From NCBI GenBank assembly GCA_038380795.1, contig CM076260.1:78529843-78593842 (forward strand): DNA of 64,000 nucleotides. Reading direction: 5' to 3'. The stretch comes from Pyrocephalus nanus. Lineage: Eukaryota > Chordata > Aves > Passeriformes > Tyrannidae. The notes beneath the pieces were generated by a model. It saw only the letters and a list, made by a program, of their open reading frames with translations, had not been told where the DNA came from and made no database searches. The position numbers were made by a program, and so were the translations under genes. Positions 29,801 through 41,169 of this stretch are shown one piece after another. Position 1 is the stretch's first letter; each line of letters starts with the position of its first letter.

Positions 29801-32355
29801 GGAAGCAAATAAAACCCTGGTGACAGTCTCCCTGCCACTGCTCTGCTACTCCTTGAAGCAATAAGAACAGTTCTTAGCGAAGTACATTTTTGTTGAAAAT
29901 GTAAAAGGCAAAATATTGAGTATAGTACACAAGTTGTCAGTGATTCACCTTCCTCTTTTATGTGATTTTTTTTTCCATACAGCTCTCCTGGCCTTCCCCA
30001 CCCCCCCCAATATCCATTGGGCTTTGAACTCTCATTTTCCCAAGCTGCTGAATTCCTAACATTTCCTTGGCTACAGTTTATCTCAGAATTTTGGTGAATA
30101 ATAATCAGCACAGTATTTCAAAACTTCAAAAAATACTTCACAATCTTAAACCACTTTTTTTTCCCAGTAATTTTTTATGTCAGTATTTTCAACTTTATCA
30201 TCATGTGATTGAAAATTAAGGACTCTTGCCCTTGGGATGCTTATTAGAGCTCCCAACATTGCTACGTGACTACATTTGCCATCAGCTCCTATGTACTTTG
30301 CTAATGGGACTGAGCCAAAGGATTGTGAAGCAGCACAGTACCTCCACTAAAATTAATAATCACACTGGATACCAAAATCAGGAAAACAATTTAGATATTG
30401 GTTTTGTGTTACGTTGTAACTTCTGAATTGTAATTTCTATCTACTATTCACAATACATTATAATTCTTACTCCCCTATCACCATGTTCCACAATCTTCCA
30501 GCATCTGTCATTCTCTTGCCCTCTGGATAAAACCTATTTACCATGTTTCTCTTGCTCCAGCAACCCCTTTTCTCCTTGAGTACTATTTTTTTGTATACTG
30601 AATAGTACATGTATCATGTATTTAGTTATATCCTTACCAATTATTCTTCCATTGCATTCAACACTGGAATATGATGTTTGTCTTTCTAGAAATTTCAGTA
30701 TTCCAGTTACTTCAATAATAGTTATTACTCTTCTTGAAAATCATGTATATAAACTAAAACATTTTGCAGAGGTGTTCCCTATAGCAAGGGGCACTTGCAT
30801 TTGAAGGGTCCTCCATCAAGGCTCAACAAATGTAGGTTAATCTCACTGTCATAACCTTTACATACACAACGCAGAGAAAGACAGAAATGAGGATCAATTT
30901 AAAGATGCAGCATCTTTTTATTACTTGAATGAGTCTAACTGCAAAGAGCAGAGTCTGCATAAAAGGACAGAGTGTAACAAAGTGAATGTAATCTGCAAAG
31001 AAAAAGACATGGCAGAAGAAAATATTGGAAAGCAGTCACAATAACTGTTATGGTTAATGAGAAATACTAGTAACACTGTTGTAACTGAAAGTGCTCCACT
31101 GCAGTTCAACAAGTGGAAGCATCTATGTAAAACAGCTGTAAAATAAATCCAAACATAAAATGTTTCACTAGGTGTTTGATCCTATTTGATTTCTGGAACA
31201 TATGCTGAGAAATTATAGTTTATATAGATGGAGAAAACACCATAAAAAAGTGACTACCCTCAGAGTCTGCCTCAGCATATTTAGGAGAAATGATGGCCAA
31301 CACTAATTTTCTTGCAATAGATGTTTCATTAGAGTATTGCACAAAGGAAAAAAAAATCTAGGTGTTTTACCTGTGCTTTTTCAATATATTCTTTGGAAAT
31401 TTTTCCTTTATCTGGCCCTGAAATATTTCATAAAAAGATATAGAATATTTCCATGAATGCTGATGATGCTCCCGTTCAGGGACAACAAAAACAGACCATT
31501 CTCAGGTATCTTGAGAAGGTTGGGTCATGATGGTTTAAAATCAAGCTGATAGAAATGGAAGTTTAATGCTGAACAAGAGATAATACACAGATCTAGGAGA
31601 AATACTAATTCATTATTGATTATTAATTTATTTGTAGAATAAGAACTTGAACAAAGGATTTTTTTTTTGGGGGGGGAATGCATGTCCAGTCTGTCTGCTG
31701 AAACACTCTTAAGAGCTTTGTTGTAGAAAAATAAAAAATGGATACAAGAGGTCACTCTGCACTGAGAGTTTGAAAATCTTAGGGATTAGAGAAAGCAAAC
31801 GCCTATTCCCAGAGTCTCTGATGATATCAGGCAAAACGGCCAAAAGATACTTCTGAGCAAGGCCATAGGGCAAAACTCTTTGAAAAATAGGTCAATGACT
31901 ATAAATATGTGGTTTGTGCTTCCAGCACCTTAAAATGAACAGCAATATGCCCAAACCAGAGCAAGCTAGCACAGGTATGAAGAGCTTACTGTTTCTGCCT
32001 ATGAGATACACATTGGCACAGACAGACTGCAAACCATTAACATCAGTAAGAGGTCAGAAGGCACTTTTTCTAGTTTCACTTGCAGTTGTATGAGTGCCAA
32101 ACAGAATACAGACCCAGAGAAGATTTCAGCAACACCTGGCATTCTGTCTGCAGTTTTTGCAAGAACTGGGGGAGAATAAAGAAGAGAGATCCTGACATTT
32201 TAGAAGTAACTGTGGTGAGATTCTCAAATAGAAAATATTTTATATCATAGGGTCAAATGCTCAAAATTTTTGAGAAGTGTGCTAATATTGTGTAATTAGT
32301 AACTCAAGGTGAAGCATAATTCGTATGGCTAGGTAAGTATGTTTGGCACTTTTCC
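17875..32355. other. 14.5 kb intergenic interval, no gene seen
   Basis: Long AT-rich stretch between MAP1LC3C and the LRIF1-like gene. Only short frames are present, none with convincing splice sites and recognisable protein. It holds low-complexity tracts, including (AT)n-rich DNA at about 24680-24760 and poly-T or poly-A runs near 25288, 25711, 27259 and 27606. I looked for a C-terminal coiled-coil exon of the LRIF1-like gene in its right part and saw none. Confidence 0.45.
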
Positions 32356-34272
32356 TCAGTTCTTTGTCCTAGTGGTTACCTTCCTTTTACATGCAGGAGC
32401 TTTGCCAGTAAACTTCTCAAGTTCAGAGGGACTTAGCCTGTTGAGAACAACACTTACAACTTTAACAATACCAAATTTCTTTCTTAGTTCTTTGTCTTTA
32501 TCCTGAGGTGCTTCTTCCTCATTTCTTTTTTGCAAGCTTTCTCTGGATGGGGACACAGTCTTGCTGAGGAACTGAAACAGGAAAGAGTACAACTTGACTG
32601 CTGGGAAGTGAATGTTGGATAGTCATTTTTCTCCCACCCCAGTTTATCTTCACAGCAGTTTTTTTTGCAGTCTTCCTTACCTTGGGGGTGTGGCTTTGCC
32701 AGAAGGGACCTTGTAAGCCAGCCCTTCTCCATTTTTCCACTGATACTTTAAAAAGTGATCATGATGGCACTTATCACCTGTTTTCAGAAACCCCACCTTC
32801 TCCCTTGGGAAATATCTTGCCATTATACTAAATTCTGCTCTAATGTTCTCTAAATAGCAACAGGCTGCTCCCATTAAGTGCAGTGCTTTTGTCCTGTTCA
32901 AATACTAGAAAAATCTTTATATATCTCAAGATTTATTTTTTTCCTCAGCATTATCTAATTTTATTTTCTTTTTAAAGAGTAAAGTCTTATAGACCTGAAA
33001 ACCTTAATTTAGTGTACTCTACAGTGATTGCATCCACTGGGATTTGTGTCTGGCTTCCCCACAAAAATGTAAAACAACCAGGTCACTCATCTTTCACACC
33101 AATATTCTGAATAATGCACTTCGCATTCAGCTATATCTAAGAGGAAAGTAATTTACTGTATATACACAGACAATCACTTGATCATCATAGGTTATTACCT
33201 GCTGCCTTTTCACAGTAAAAGGGGAGCAGTTCCTGGGCTGAGAGATGGTAGTCATCTCACGTGAAGAGGGATGTGTTTCATTTGACGTTTTGTCTTGGCG
33301 TGTGGGGGTAGGACAGGCTGTAACACATTTTATGTCCTGTTTCACAGCATCCTCTCTTGACAGCAGTGGATGTTGAACTTTGAAAGGTAGACTACAGATA
33401 GAACCACATGTAATGAGCCAAACCATGGTCTTCATAGGCAACATATGATGATGGCAAACCATTTCCCTTCCTGCTGCCAGATCTTCACGCCTCATTACAT
33501 ACAGAAGATAGACTTGCCTATTATAGATCATTAGAGCATTTCCCTTAAAGAGAGGTATGTCCATTTGCTCTCCAATAGGACTAACAGATGAAAGTGGTAA
33601 CATATCCTTATAATCCTTATTCTTCATACTGATGAGTGACTTTAAAATTTCTGAAACAAACATGTTAGATGATTTTACAATAAGAGGATAGGATCTTGCT
33701 ATCTTTCTGGCTGGCTCTTGTTTCTCTGGCGTTATCTGGGAACATTTCACATCTTCCGTTACACCAGGACTAGAACAGTGTCTTGGAAAGTTTTGGCTGC
33801 TTGGCATTAAAGACTTTGAAAAATTGTTCCAAAAGGAGCTGGAAGCCTCTTCTAACTTTATTAATGGCCATATATAAAGTACAGAGTCTTTTTCTGTAGC
33901 TTGCCATATTTCAGAGACATTTTTTGCTGCAGCTGCCAGTAGTTGCTGTAGTTTAGATGGGAAAGAAGATAGTGGTATTGATGAGATTTTGGCTTGATAT
34001 GGTATCTCTAGATCAGGTTTTAAAATCCGTGCCCGAGGTTCTTTAGTAACTTCAAGAGGATCAGAGATTCCAGAAATGGATGTTTTGCCTTCTTGGTCAG
34101 CATGAGTTAGTGAGAAGCCTCTTCTCAGAGAGTGCTTTTCAGCTGAGGTTTCATTACTCTGAGCATTAAAATCTGTTGAGAACTTTCCTCTGCCAGCAGA
34201 GGTCATGTTGAAATCTTCACTCTCCAATTGCTGATTCTCTAGCGTAAAAGCATATGTAGTACTGGTATTCAT
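32356..34272 (-). CDS. LRIF1-like gene (diverged paralogue of ligand-dependent nuclear receptor-interacting factor 1)
   Basis: LRIF1 is a nuclear protein that interacts with retinoic acid receptor alpha, HP1 and SMCHD1 and acts in heterochromatin compaction. Here a large minus-strand exon (34307-33199, acceptor CTAAACAG, donor CAG/GTAATA) joins in phase 0 to 32571-32356 (acceptor CTGTTTCAG). From the first in-frame ATG at 34272 this gives 429 residues, against about 769 in human. Matches to human LRIF1 as I recall it: SIPLSSFPSKLQQLL (residues 98-112; LRIF1 has a SVPASSLPPSVQQK-like segment), VKSSNMFVSEILKSL (199-213; VKSSNNVASKILKTF), NALMIYNRQVYLL (245-257; NALVMFNGKVYLL) and ELRKKFGIVK (386-395; EFKKIFGLTK). 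LQQLL at 108-112 is an LxxLL nuclear-receptor box. A basic CKRK cluster is near the end. Missing are the LRIF1 N-terminal region and C-terminal coiled coil. An AAG/GTAACC donor at 32380 could lead to a further exon. An in-frame TAA just upstream of the acceptor means an earlier start requires splicing. Confidence 0.8.
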
Positions 34273-34307
34273 CTCCAAAAAAGGGCTGTGGCTTGACTTA
34301 ATGTATT

Positions 34308-34657
34308 CTGTTTAGACAGATGAGCTTCTGTGACTGGGCAGCTGTATATAATGACAAGGCTTCCAGAGGAAAGGGAATGCAAAAGGAATTTCAGTAGGTC
34401 TCATTTATTTTTATCTCCTTCCTGAAGAGCTTCACTTATGCGGCCTGACATAAAATAAAAGTGGATATAAATTAAAATGTGATTATATATTTGTAAATGC
34501 ACAGTGATTTTTTTTTTGTAAACTCAAAATAAATTAATAAACAGAAATATATTTGTGACTTAAATATCAACTAAAGCTCATCTAGCCAGTAGGATTCTTA
34601 TGTAATAGTCATTTGTTGTGAGATACTTCCAATCTTGACATAAATTGGCAGTGAGTT
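34308..34657. other. 5' flank of the LRIF1-like gene
   Basis: AT-rich, CpG-poor sequence. A possible non-coding 5' exon lies at about 34313-34440 on the minus strand, after an acceptor-like TTTTATGTCAG. There is no CpG island, so the promoter is not obvious. Confidence 0.3.
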
Positions 34658-35205
34658 TGTTACACCCCGAGCTGGCTTGGCAAGTTTTTAAAGGGGCTTA
34701 GGCACTTCGATTTCCTTTGGTGGTGCACAGGAGAAAAGAACAAACTCCTCAGGAGGTTGAAGAGTAAACTTTTACTGGAAAACTTTACAGGATAAGGTAC
34801 TTGGCGAATTTTAAAGCAAACATCCAATCAAAGTAAGGCACTGACTTAGTCCGACTTTAGGATACCCAGATTTTGAGAACAGATGTTAGGAGAACAAAGA
34901 GAGAAAAAGGAGAGAGGAAGATCAGTAGTCACCACCCTAGATCCAGCGAGGTCTCAGGAGCTGTCAGGTCCAGGCCAGTGGGGCCTGTCAGCATCACCCC
35001 CGTGTCACGGCCTTTCATCTGCTCTGGTCTTCCAGGGCCCTCTCCCCAGGTGGGACTTTTGTTGTGCCAGTGGCGTGATAGCCACATTGAGGCTGGACCA
35101 GTGTGGAGCAGTGCACGGCCCCATCCCAGCAGAACTTGCATTGCCACCCCCCCTCCACCACTTCAGTTGTTTTGAGCCAGTTATTATTTTTCCGGTCTCC
35201 TACAG
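34658..35205. repeat. LTR-like dispersed repeat, copy A
   Basis: This block shares an ordered series of similar segments with 48675-49455. They are a start with CCCCGAGCT and a TTTTTAAA-GGGCT stretch; CTCAGGAGGTT; GTACTTGGC followed by TTTAAAG; GCACTGACTTAG; a GAGA-rich stretch; a GC-rich middle with CAGGTGGGACTT; and an end with AGTTGTTTTGAGCCAGTTAT. Length, GC-rich centre and TG start suggest an endogenous retrovirus LTR, but no clear target duplication was found and the orientation is uncertain. Confidence 0.5.
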
Positions 35206-37273
35206 TGTTTCTCTTTGCTTCCATGGGAATTTACCCAATAGTACAGGCTGTTGGTGGACAGGATCTATTTTGTTTCATTGTAGTATTCCCTCATATAAGA
35301 AGATACAATGCCATTAAAATCAATGCACATTTTTAATAAAAATGGTCTTACCGAAGAGCTTTACAGTCAGTTTTATACTTTGCTTGCAGAATGATTTGAC
35401 TTCAGCAATCAATCCTAACTTACACTCCTCTCAGCTGTAGCAGAACAGAATCAGACCCAGTAGCTTTCTCATGTTTTTTAATAAAGATGTAAAAAAAAAA
35501 AAAAAAAAAAAGAAAAATCAAGTTCAGATGCTTGTCTGGTACATATTAAAGCCTTCTAAGCACCAGTGTAATTGTAAAGTGCTAAACAACCGTAAGTACA
35601 CAGTTGAATTTACAGTAGAAGAAAACATGAAACTTAAATTTGTAATATGAGAGAAAGGCAAAACTCTGAGATGGATTAAAACCAAATTATCTTTGAATTA
35701 ACTGCTGCTTCTTCAATGGTTATGTTCTCCTAGGAATAATCTAGTTATCTTTGCACTACAGACTTGATTTTGTGGAAAGAAAACATAAACACTCAATGAC
35801 TTGCATGTCAATCACACAACTCGAAGGTGTTTTTTAGTATTCCTAAATATTAAAAACCACAGTGAGTTTCGCCTCCATAACTGAGGAGGTTCTACTACTT
35901 AAACATAAAGAAATGTAGTAAAGACTAGTTCAGTGAGTGTCTGTTTAGGGTCATGAAAATTAACCTGAGTCCTTTTACCTAGTGAAAATTAATAAATTGA
36001 AAAGTAAAATTACATTTTCTCCTCATCTACGCTGTACATCCTGCATTTATGATGCACGCGTCTACATGTAATCACATCATTCCAGGACTCTAATCAAGAA
36101 TAATTAAAAATATCAATTGTCAACAAGTTATTTGAATCATTGCTTGTATATACAGTTGGATTGAGGCCTTCTGTAGAAGCAGACTGTAAATCAAATTTTT
36201 CCTTTATCTAATGAGTAGGGGGGTTTGGTTTTGTTTTACTTCTGGTTTTAGGGATTTTTACTACATACAGCATTGCCATATGATAAAGCTAGGACTGGTC
36301 TTCTGCCTCAGAAAGTCTCTTACTGGCCTTTGCATTAGCCTTTGCACCCTTTTCATTAGTACTGGTCCATTAAATCTTCTGCTGTCCAAGTGAAGGAATG
36401 GTTCCTCTGGAGTGACAGCTCACTAATAAGGAATTTACTACTATCTTTTCAGCAATGGGGGAGTTGCCACAAAATCCCTAAACAAAAATTTAAAAAGAAT
36501 TTCAGTAACACGAATTGTTGACACGTATCTTAAAAAACAGAAAGTCTCAGAAACCCAGAGACACAGCAATTAAACTGAAATTTAAAAAAAAAAAAAAAGG
36601 TAAGAAGAAAAGATTTGTGGTTTTGAGACAGAGAAATCCTGGTTAACTGTGAAACCAGTTAAAAAAAAAAAGACAAATATAGCTGCAGAAAAGAAAGATT
36701 CCTTGATTCTCAGAAACCACAACTCTTCTGTGAAGGCTCTGAATTGACTGATATAGTGATGAAGCTCACTGCCATAGTCTACAGTTTTGCTCCCTAAAAT
36801 CCCATCTGCCATTTAAAGACTTCCTAGCCAGCTTCCATTGTCAAACAATTCCCACAGAAAGCACAAAAAGCAAACAAAATCTGTTTTGAGAAAGAGACCA
36901 GCAAAAAAAATCTGAACTATTACAGTTCTGTTGTAGGCAAGTTTCCTGAGTTCACAGTCTCTCAAGGTGGCTCAGAGAGGGGCAAACTGCTTCATTCTTC
37001 TTGCGGGTGACTAAAAGCCTTTGTGAGTATCAGTTAAAGCAGGTTAGTTTCTCCTGCCAGCAGACACAGAGAAGCACACTTTGTGCCACTACCACTGAAT
37101 AGCGCAGAGAATGTATTTTTTGCTATGTTTATCATAGAGGTGCCAAGACCCCTTCAGGGACTGCGACTAAGAGAGCAGGGAATGTAACCTAGCGCTCTGA
37201 CAAAATGTCACTGTACTGAGGGTGCTGAACTTGTGGCTTGTGAGCTTGCTATGAGTCACCGGATCAATTATCG
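35206..37273. other. Intergenic, no gene seen
   Basis: AT-rich sequence with A-tracts. One A-tract directly follows AATAAA (35480-35511) and is discussed as a possible retroposed mRNA 3' end. No exon recognised. Confidence 0.35.
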
Positions 37274-37720
37274 TAGAATCATAGAATGATTTGGGTTGGG
37301 AGGGACCTTAAAGATCATGCAGTTCCAACCCCCCCTGCTGTGGGCAGGGACAGCTTCCACTAGACCAGGTTGCTCATAAGCCCCCACCCAACCCAGTCCT
37401 GAACACTTCCAGGGATAGGGCATACACAACTTCTTTGGGCAACCTGTTCTAGTGTCTAACTACTACCACAGTAAAGAATTTCTTCCCAGTATCTAATCTA
37501 AACCTGCCTTCTGTCAGTTGAAAGCCATTCCCCCTTGTCCTGCCACTACATGCCCTTGTAAAAAGTCTCTCTCCAGCTCTCTTCTAGGTCCCTTTCAGGT
37601 ACTTAAAGGTGCTATGAAGTCACCCTAGAGCCTTCTCTTCTCTAGGCTGAACAACCCCAGTTCTCTCAGCCTGTCTACATAGGAAAGCTGTTCCAGTCCT
37701 CTAATCATCTTTGTGGCCCT
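37274..37720 (-). repeat. CR1 LINE, 3' portion, minus orientation
   Basis: Starts with the reverse of the CR1 terminus, TAGAATCATAGAATGATTTG, then GGTTGGGAGGGACCTTAAAG. It continues through CCCTTGTCCTGCCACTACAT and GGCTGAACAACCCCAGTTCT to CTTTGTGGCCC. This is a textbook avian CR1 copy, moderately diverged and 5'-truncated at about 450 bp. Confidence 0.95.
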
Positions 37721-39299
37721 AAGGTTATTTTCACCTATAACCTGCTCCTGATAACTTTCTTCATTCCTGAGAACCATGAAGGCAGCCAGTGGCTAGGTCT
37801 AGTAAATTATCTGTTAGTGTCAGCATGCTCCCATCCACCATCTTCCTAGGGCAATTAAGAAGCACTTCAGGACATGTGTGTGCTTTTTGCAGTACACACT
37901 GTATGTGAATTGAATTAAGCCTGCTAGTCCTAGGACTCTGATCCTGGCATGCCTGCAAGCAACCATTTTTCAGTCATCTCGGGCACATTCATCTCCTCCT
38001 CTGCCTTTGGAAAACATTCTCTTTCTCATTTGGCCAGAAAATTTGTGCATCAGTTTTCTATGCTGCCCCCCAGAATTAAAAAACCAAAAACTTAGGTGCT
38101 TGACTGTAGTGAATCTAAAATAAGACAACTCTAACAATCCCACACATGACAGAGAACTGTCTTAATGCAAGTATTACATAAATTATGAGTATCTTCAGTC
38201 CTAACTCTTAGTTATGCACAGCAACCAGTAGACTGAGCTTATCTATCAGCACTGGAAGAACCAAAGAGTCTCAATTCCAGCATTTTATTGTCGGTAAACA
38301 GCATCAAGTCACACCGATTATAAATGCAGTGTACCGTACCTTACAGTGCACATCTTAATATACAGCGGTGACCTCAGTTGTGTCATTCTGTCAGCCCTTG
38401 AGTTTAAAAGACAACCAATTGTGTCATGGATCTCAAGGTCCCCAATACAACTGAAAAAGGAATGACCATATTCACATACCTTAAAATGTCCTTATTTACA
38501 CACAATAAAAGAAAAGTATAGGAAATCCTCCTTTCTTCTTCTACCTTAAAACTCACTGAATGCAGAGCAGAACCTCAGACTTAGGAAATAAGCACACAGA
38601 TTCCCCTATTACTTCTAGTTTATGTATACAAATCTTTTCCATCTGAAGTGGTCTTACAATCTAATTTTTATGACTGACTCACCATTGCCCTATCTTCACC
38701 AGAGACGAAGACAGCAGAATCTTAAGACAACTCACAAAAATACTAAAGTTTATATTTCAAATTTCCTTATTTTTTATAAAAATGCATATGAATATTGCAA
38801 TCATCAATTTGTAGGAACAGATTTGTTCTAATTAGATTTTCACCTGTAAAACTTTGGCTTGGCATCTTAGTTTGTTTTTTCTTATCATACAGCGACAACC
38901 CCTAGCAGGGATTACAAAGCTAGCCCTGAGAAAACTTGAATTTCCTGAAATACAGGCATGACTGCTGCAAGCATGGCATATATTATTTTTGCCTGGACTT
39001 GATCCAAGGTATAGACAAAATGCCTTTCAGTTGTTACCTCAAAATTCTCTTAAAAAACAGCACCTGTTCAGTTAGGTACGCTTATTTCAACACTGATTCT
39101 TCCTGGAAACTCACAGGGGTCTTTAAATTGTCTAGGACTTTGTGGTGTATGTTACAAAATACAGGTATGGCACAGGCCACTAGATCTGTTATATGGTTTA
39201 ATGTACATATTTCCTTTCCTTTTGCAACAGGTGGCCTGCAATTAGGCTGTCAAAATACGCTGTGATGTTCAGGGAGAGAGCAGTCTGAAGAACTTCCTA
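37721..39299. other. Intergenic, no gene seen
   Basis: AT-rich sequence with only short frames and no recognisable repeat. Confidence 0.4.
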
Positions 39300-40619
39300 A
39301 AATTACATACTAAGGGTCCTTCTAGTCCAGTCCCTGCCTCTAACAGTGGCCAAAAGAAGAGGCCCAGCAATAATATGGGAAGAGGCCATGTACATAGCGG
39401 TCATTTGCTGGATACCCCCAGTCTCCAACAGTGGGAGGCAAAGGGCCCTCCTGAGCCAGCAATGATTTCTCAGTGGATTACCTGCTGGCACCAGGCCCTT
39501 CTGTGTAACACCCACGCCTTCCCCAGCAGCTTCTACCCTGCAGCGGTGCCTGCCCGGTCACTTAGAGCAGCAAAACCTCCTCGAGTCCCCAGTCTGGGGT
39601 CAAACCCTGGCCTTCCCAGTAAAGCCGGTATGGGCTGGGGGAATGGGAAGAGGAGGTGGGGCTTAGTTACCATTACAGGCAGAGTGCAGGTGCCAGGCTG
39701 GAGGAGCGACCTTCGACTGCTGCAGCAACTGCTGTGGCAACTGCCAAAACTGCAGAGAGCCTTCCAGAACCTTCTGGCCACTGGAATCTTCCAACGGCCG
39801 GTGGGCACCGGCAGTTTCAACAGCTGCTGCGAGTGACACTGGATGCTCTTGGCCCCATCGGCCACTGCCCGCAGGCCCTGGAGCTGTGCCCGCATGGTTG
39901 CACCTGCCCTGCCAGCCCGGTGAGCTGTGCCTCCGTGCCCACTGCCTCTGAAGGACAGCGTCCTTCACATCATCTCTACCATGGCACCAACCCTTGTGTC
40001 CCCGCCCCTTTCGTCTGCTTTGGCCTCTGCAGGGCTGCAGCTGAGTCCCCACTGCTCAAGGGTGGCAGCTGTGACTCACTGGGCTCACACCCCACCTTTC
40101 CTGCGGGAAAGGGTCCCGGAGGCCCTCCCCAAGCCCACTGCACTGCACAGCTTGGCTGCAATTCTTCCATGGCCAGGGCATCTTCAGATGTCCTCATTCT
40201 CCAGCCAGGCTGTCACTGGGTCCAGAGGGGAGAAATTACCAGGCCCAAACCTCCCTCCTGGCCTTTCCTCAGTGCTCTTTCCCCCCCACTGCCAGGCAGT
40301 GCTCAGGAGTCAAAGGAAAAACAAACCCACCCCACTGCAGCACAGGTGAGCGCTGAGCCCTCCATCCTGGGCACTCCTGGGCTGCCCCAGCCTATCCCAG
40401 ACCCTTTGTGCTGAGGAAGCAATCAAGGCCACAGGCGCTGCTTGCCTGAGTCCCAGCCATTTCTCCTCAGCTGACAAGCCCTGGGCCAGGAGTCACTCCC
40501 ATGGAGGGACTACAGTGCAGATGGCCAGGCACAGGGGCCTCCAGGAAGGCCCCTCCCCCAGTCATGGCTATCAGGCAACTCCACAACACGCCAAGGATGT
40601 GAGAGAGTAGGAGCATGGC
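39300..40619. other. GC-rich block with open frames on both strands
   Basis: About 1.3 kb of GC-rich DNA ending at a CR1 element. Plus-strand frames of 153, 252 and 140 codons overlap each other and minus-strand frames of 120 and 129 codons. The longest frame (39656-40414) is rich in Pro, Ser, Ala, His and Cys, without a domain I recognise. Overlap on both strands argues that these are composition effects. It could be an old repeat or a GC-rich non-coding transcript. Confidence 0.4.
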
Positions 40620-40789
40620 AGAGCACCGGTACAGGCTGCGCAGGGAGGCTGTGGAATCTTCCTCTCTGGATACATTCAAACCCCACCTCAATGTGTTCCC
40701 AAGTAACCTGCTCTAGATGACCCTGCCTTGGCAGGGGGGTTGAGCTAGATGATCTCCAGAGGTCCCTTCCAACCCTAAATATTCTGTGA
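40620..40789 (+). repeat. CR1 LINE, 3' end
   Basis: Plus-oriented CR1 terminus. It has CAGGCTGCGCAGGGAGGCTG, then CTTGGCAGGGGGGTTGAGCT, then AGATGATCTCCAGAGGTCCC, ending in ATATTCTGTGA. Confidence 0.9.
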
Positions 40790-41169
40790 CCAGGGTCTGT
40801 GCTCTCTGCTGCTCTGCCACACTGGGAACAGTGCCAGAAAACTTCAAAAAATTTGAATAAGCAGCCAATTTCATCTGAAATACTTTATCAGGTATTCACA
40901 GAAGCGCAGAATCAATTATGTTAATAGGGTCCTCTTGTGATCATCTTGTCCCACTCTGCTACAGCACAAGAATTTATGCAATGAGTGGTGGCCTGGAAGC
41001 AGGATGAGCTTTGAAACAGCCTGCAGTCTCAGAAGGGCTGGAAATGAGCAACTGGCTTTATTGTTCCCCTCCTGTTAGTAGCTCCTCTTGGAAAATGACT
41101 CAAAGTAAAGTCCCTTTATTTTACTCTAATGAGTGAAATAAAAGTAGAGAAATATAAAACAGAGTGGCT
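40790..41169. other. Intergenic, nothing recognised
   Basis: Unremarkable sequence between a CR1 end and an LTR-like block. Confidence 0.35.

Noticed and set aside
32677..32901. Minus-strand block between the two LRIF1-like exons, with an AACAG acceptor and AAG/GTAAGG donor
   Set aside because: Its entry phase does not match the phase-0 end of the large exon, whereas the exon starting at 32571 does. The TKALHL resemblance to LRIF1 is probably chance.
39656..40414. 252-codon plus-strand frame as a protein gene
   Set aside because: Frames on both strands overlap it, the composition follows GC content, and no domain or splice structure is visible.
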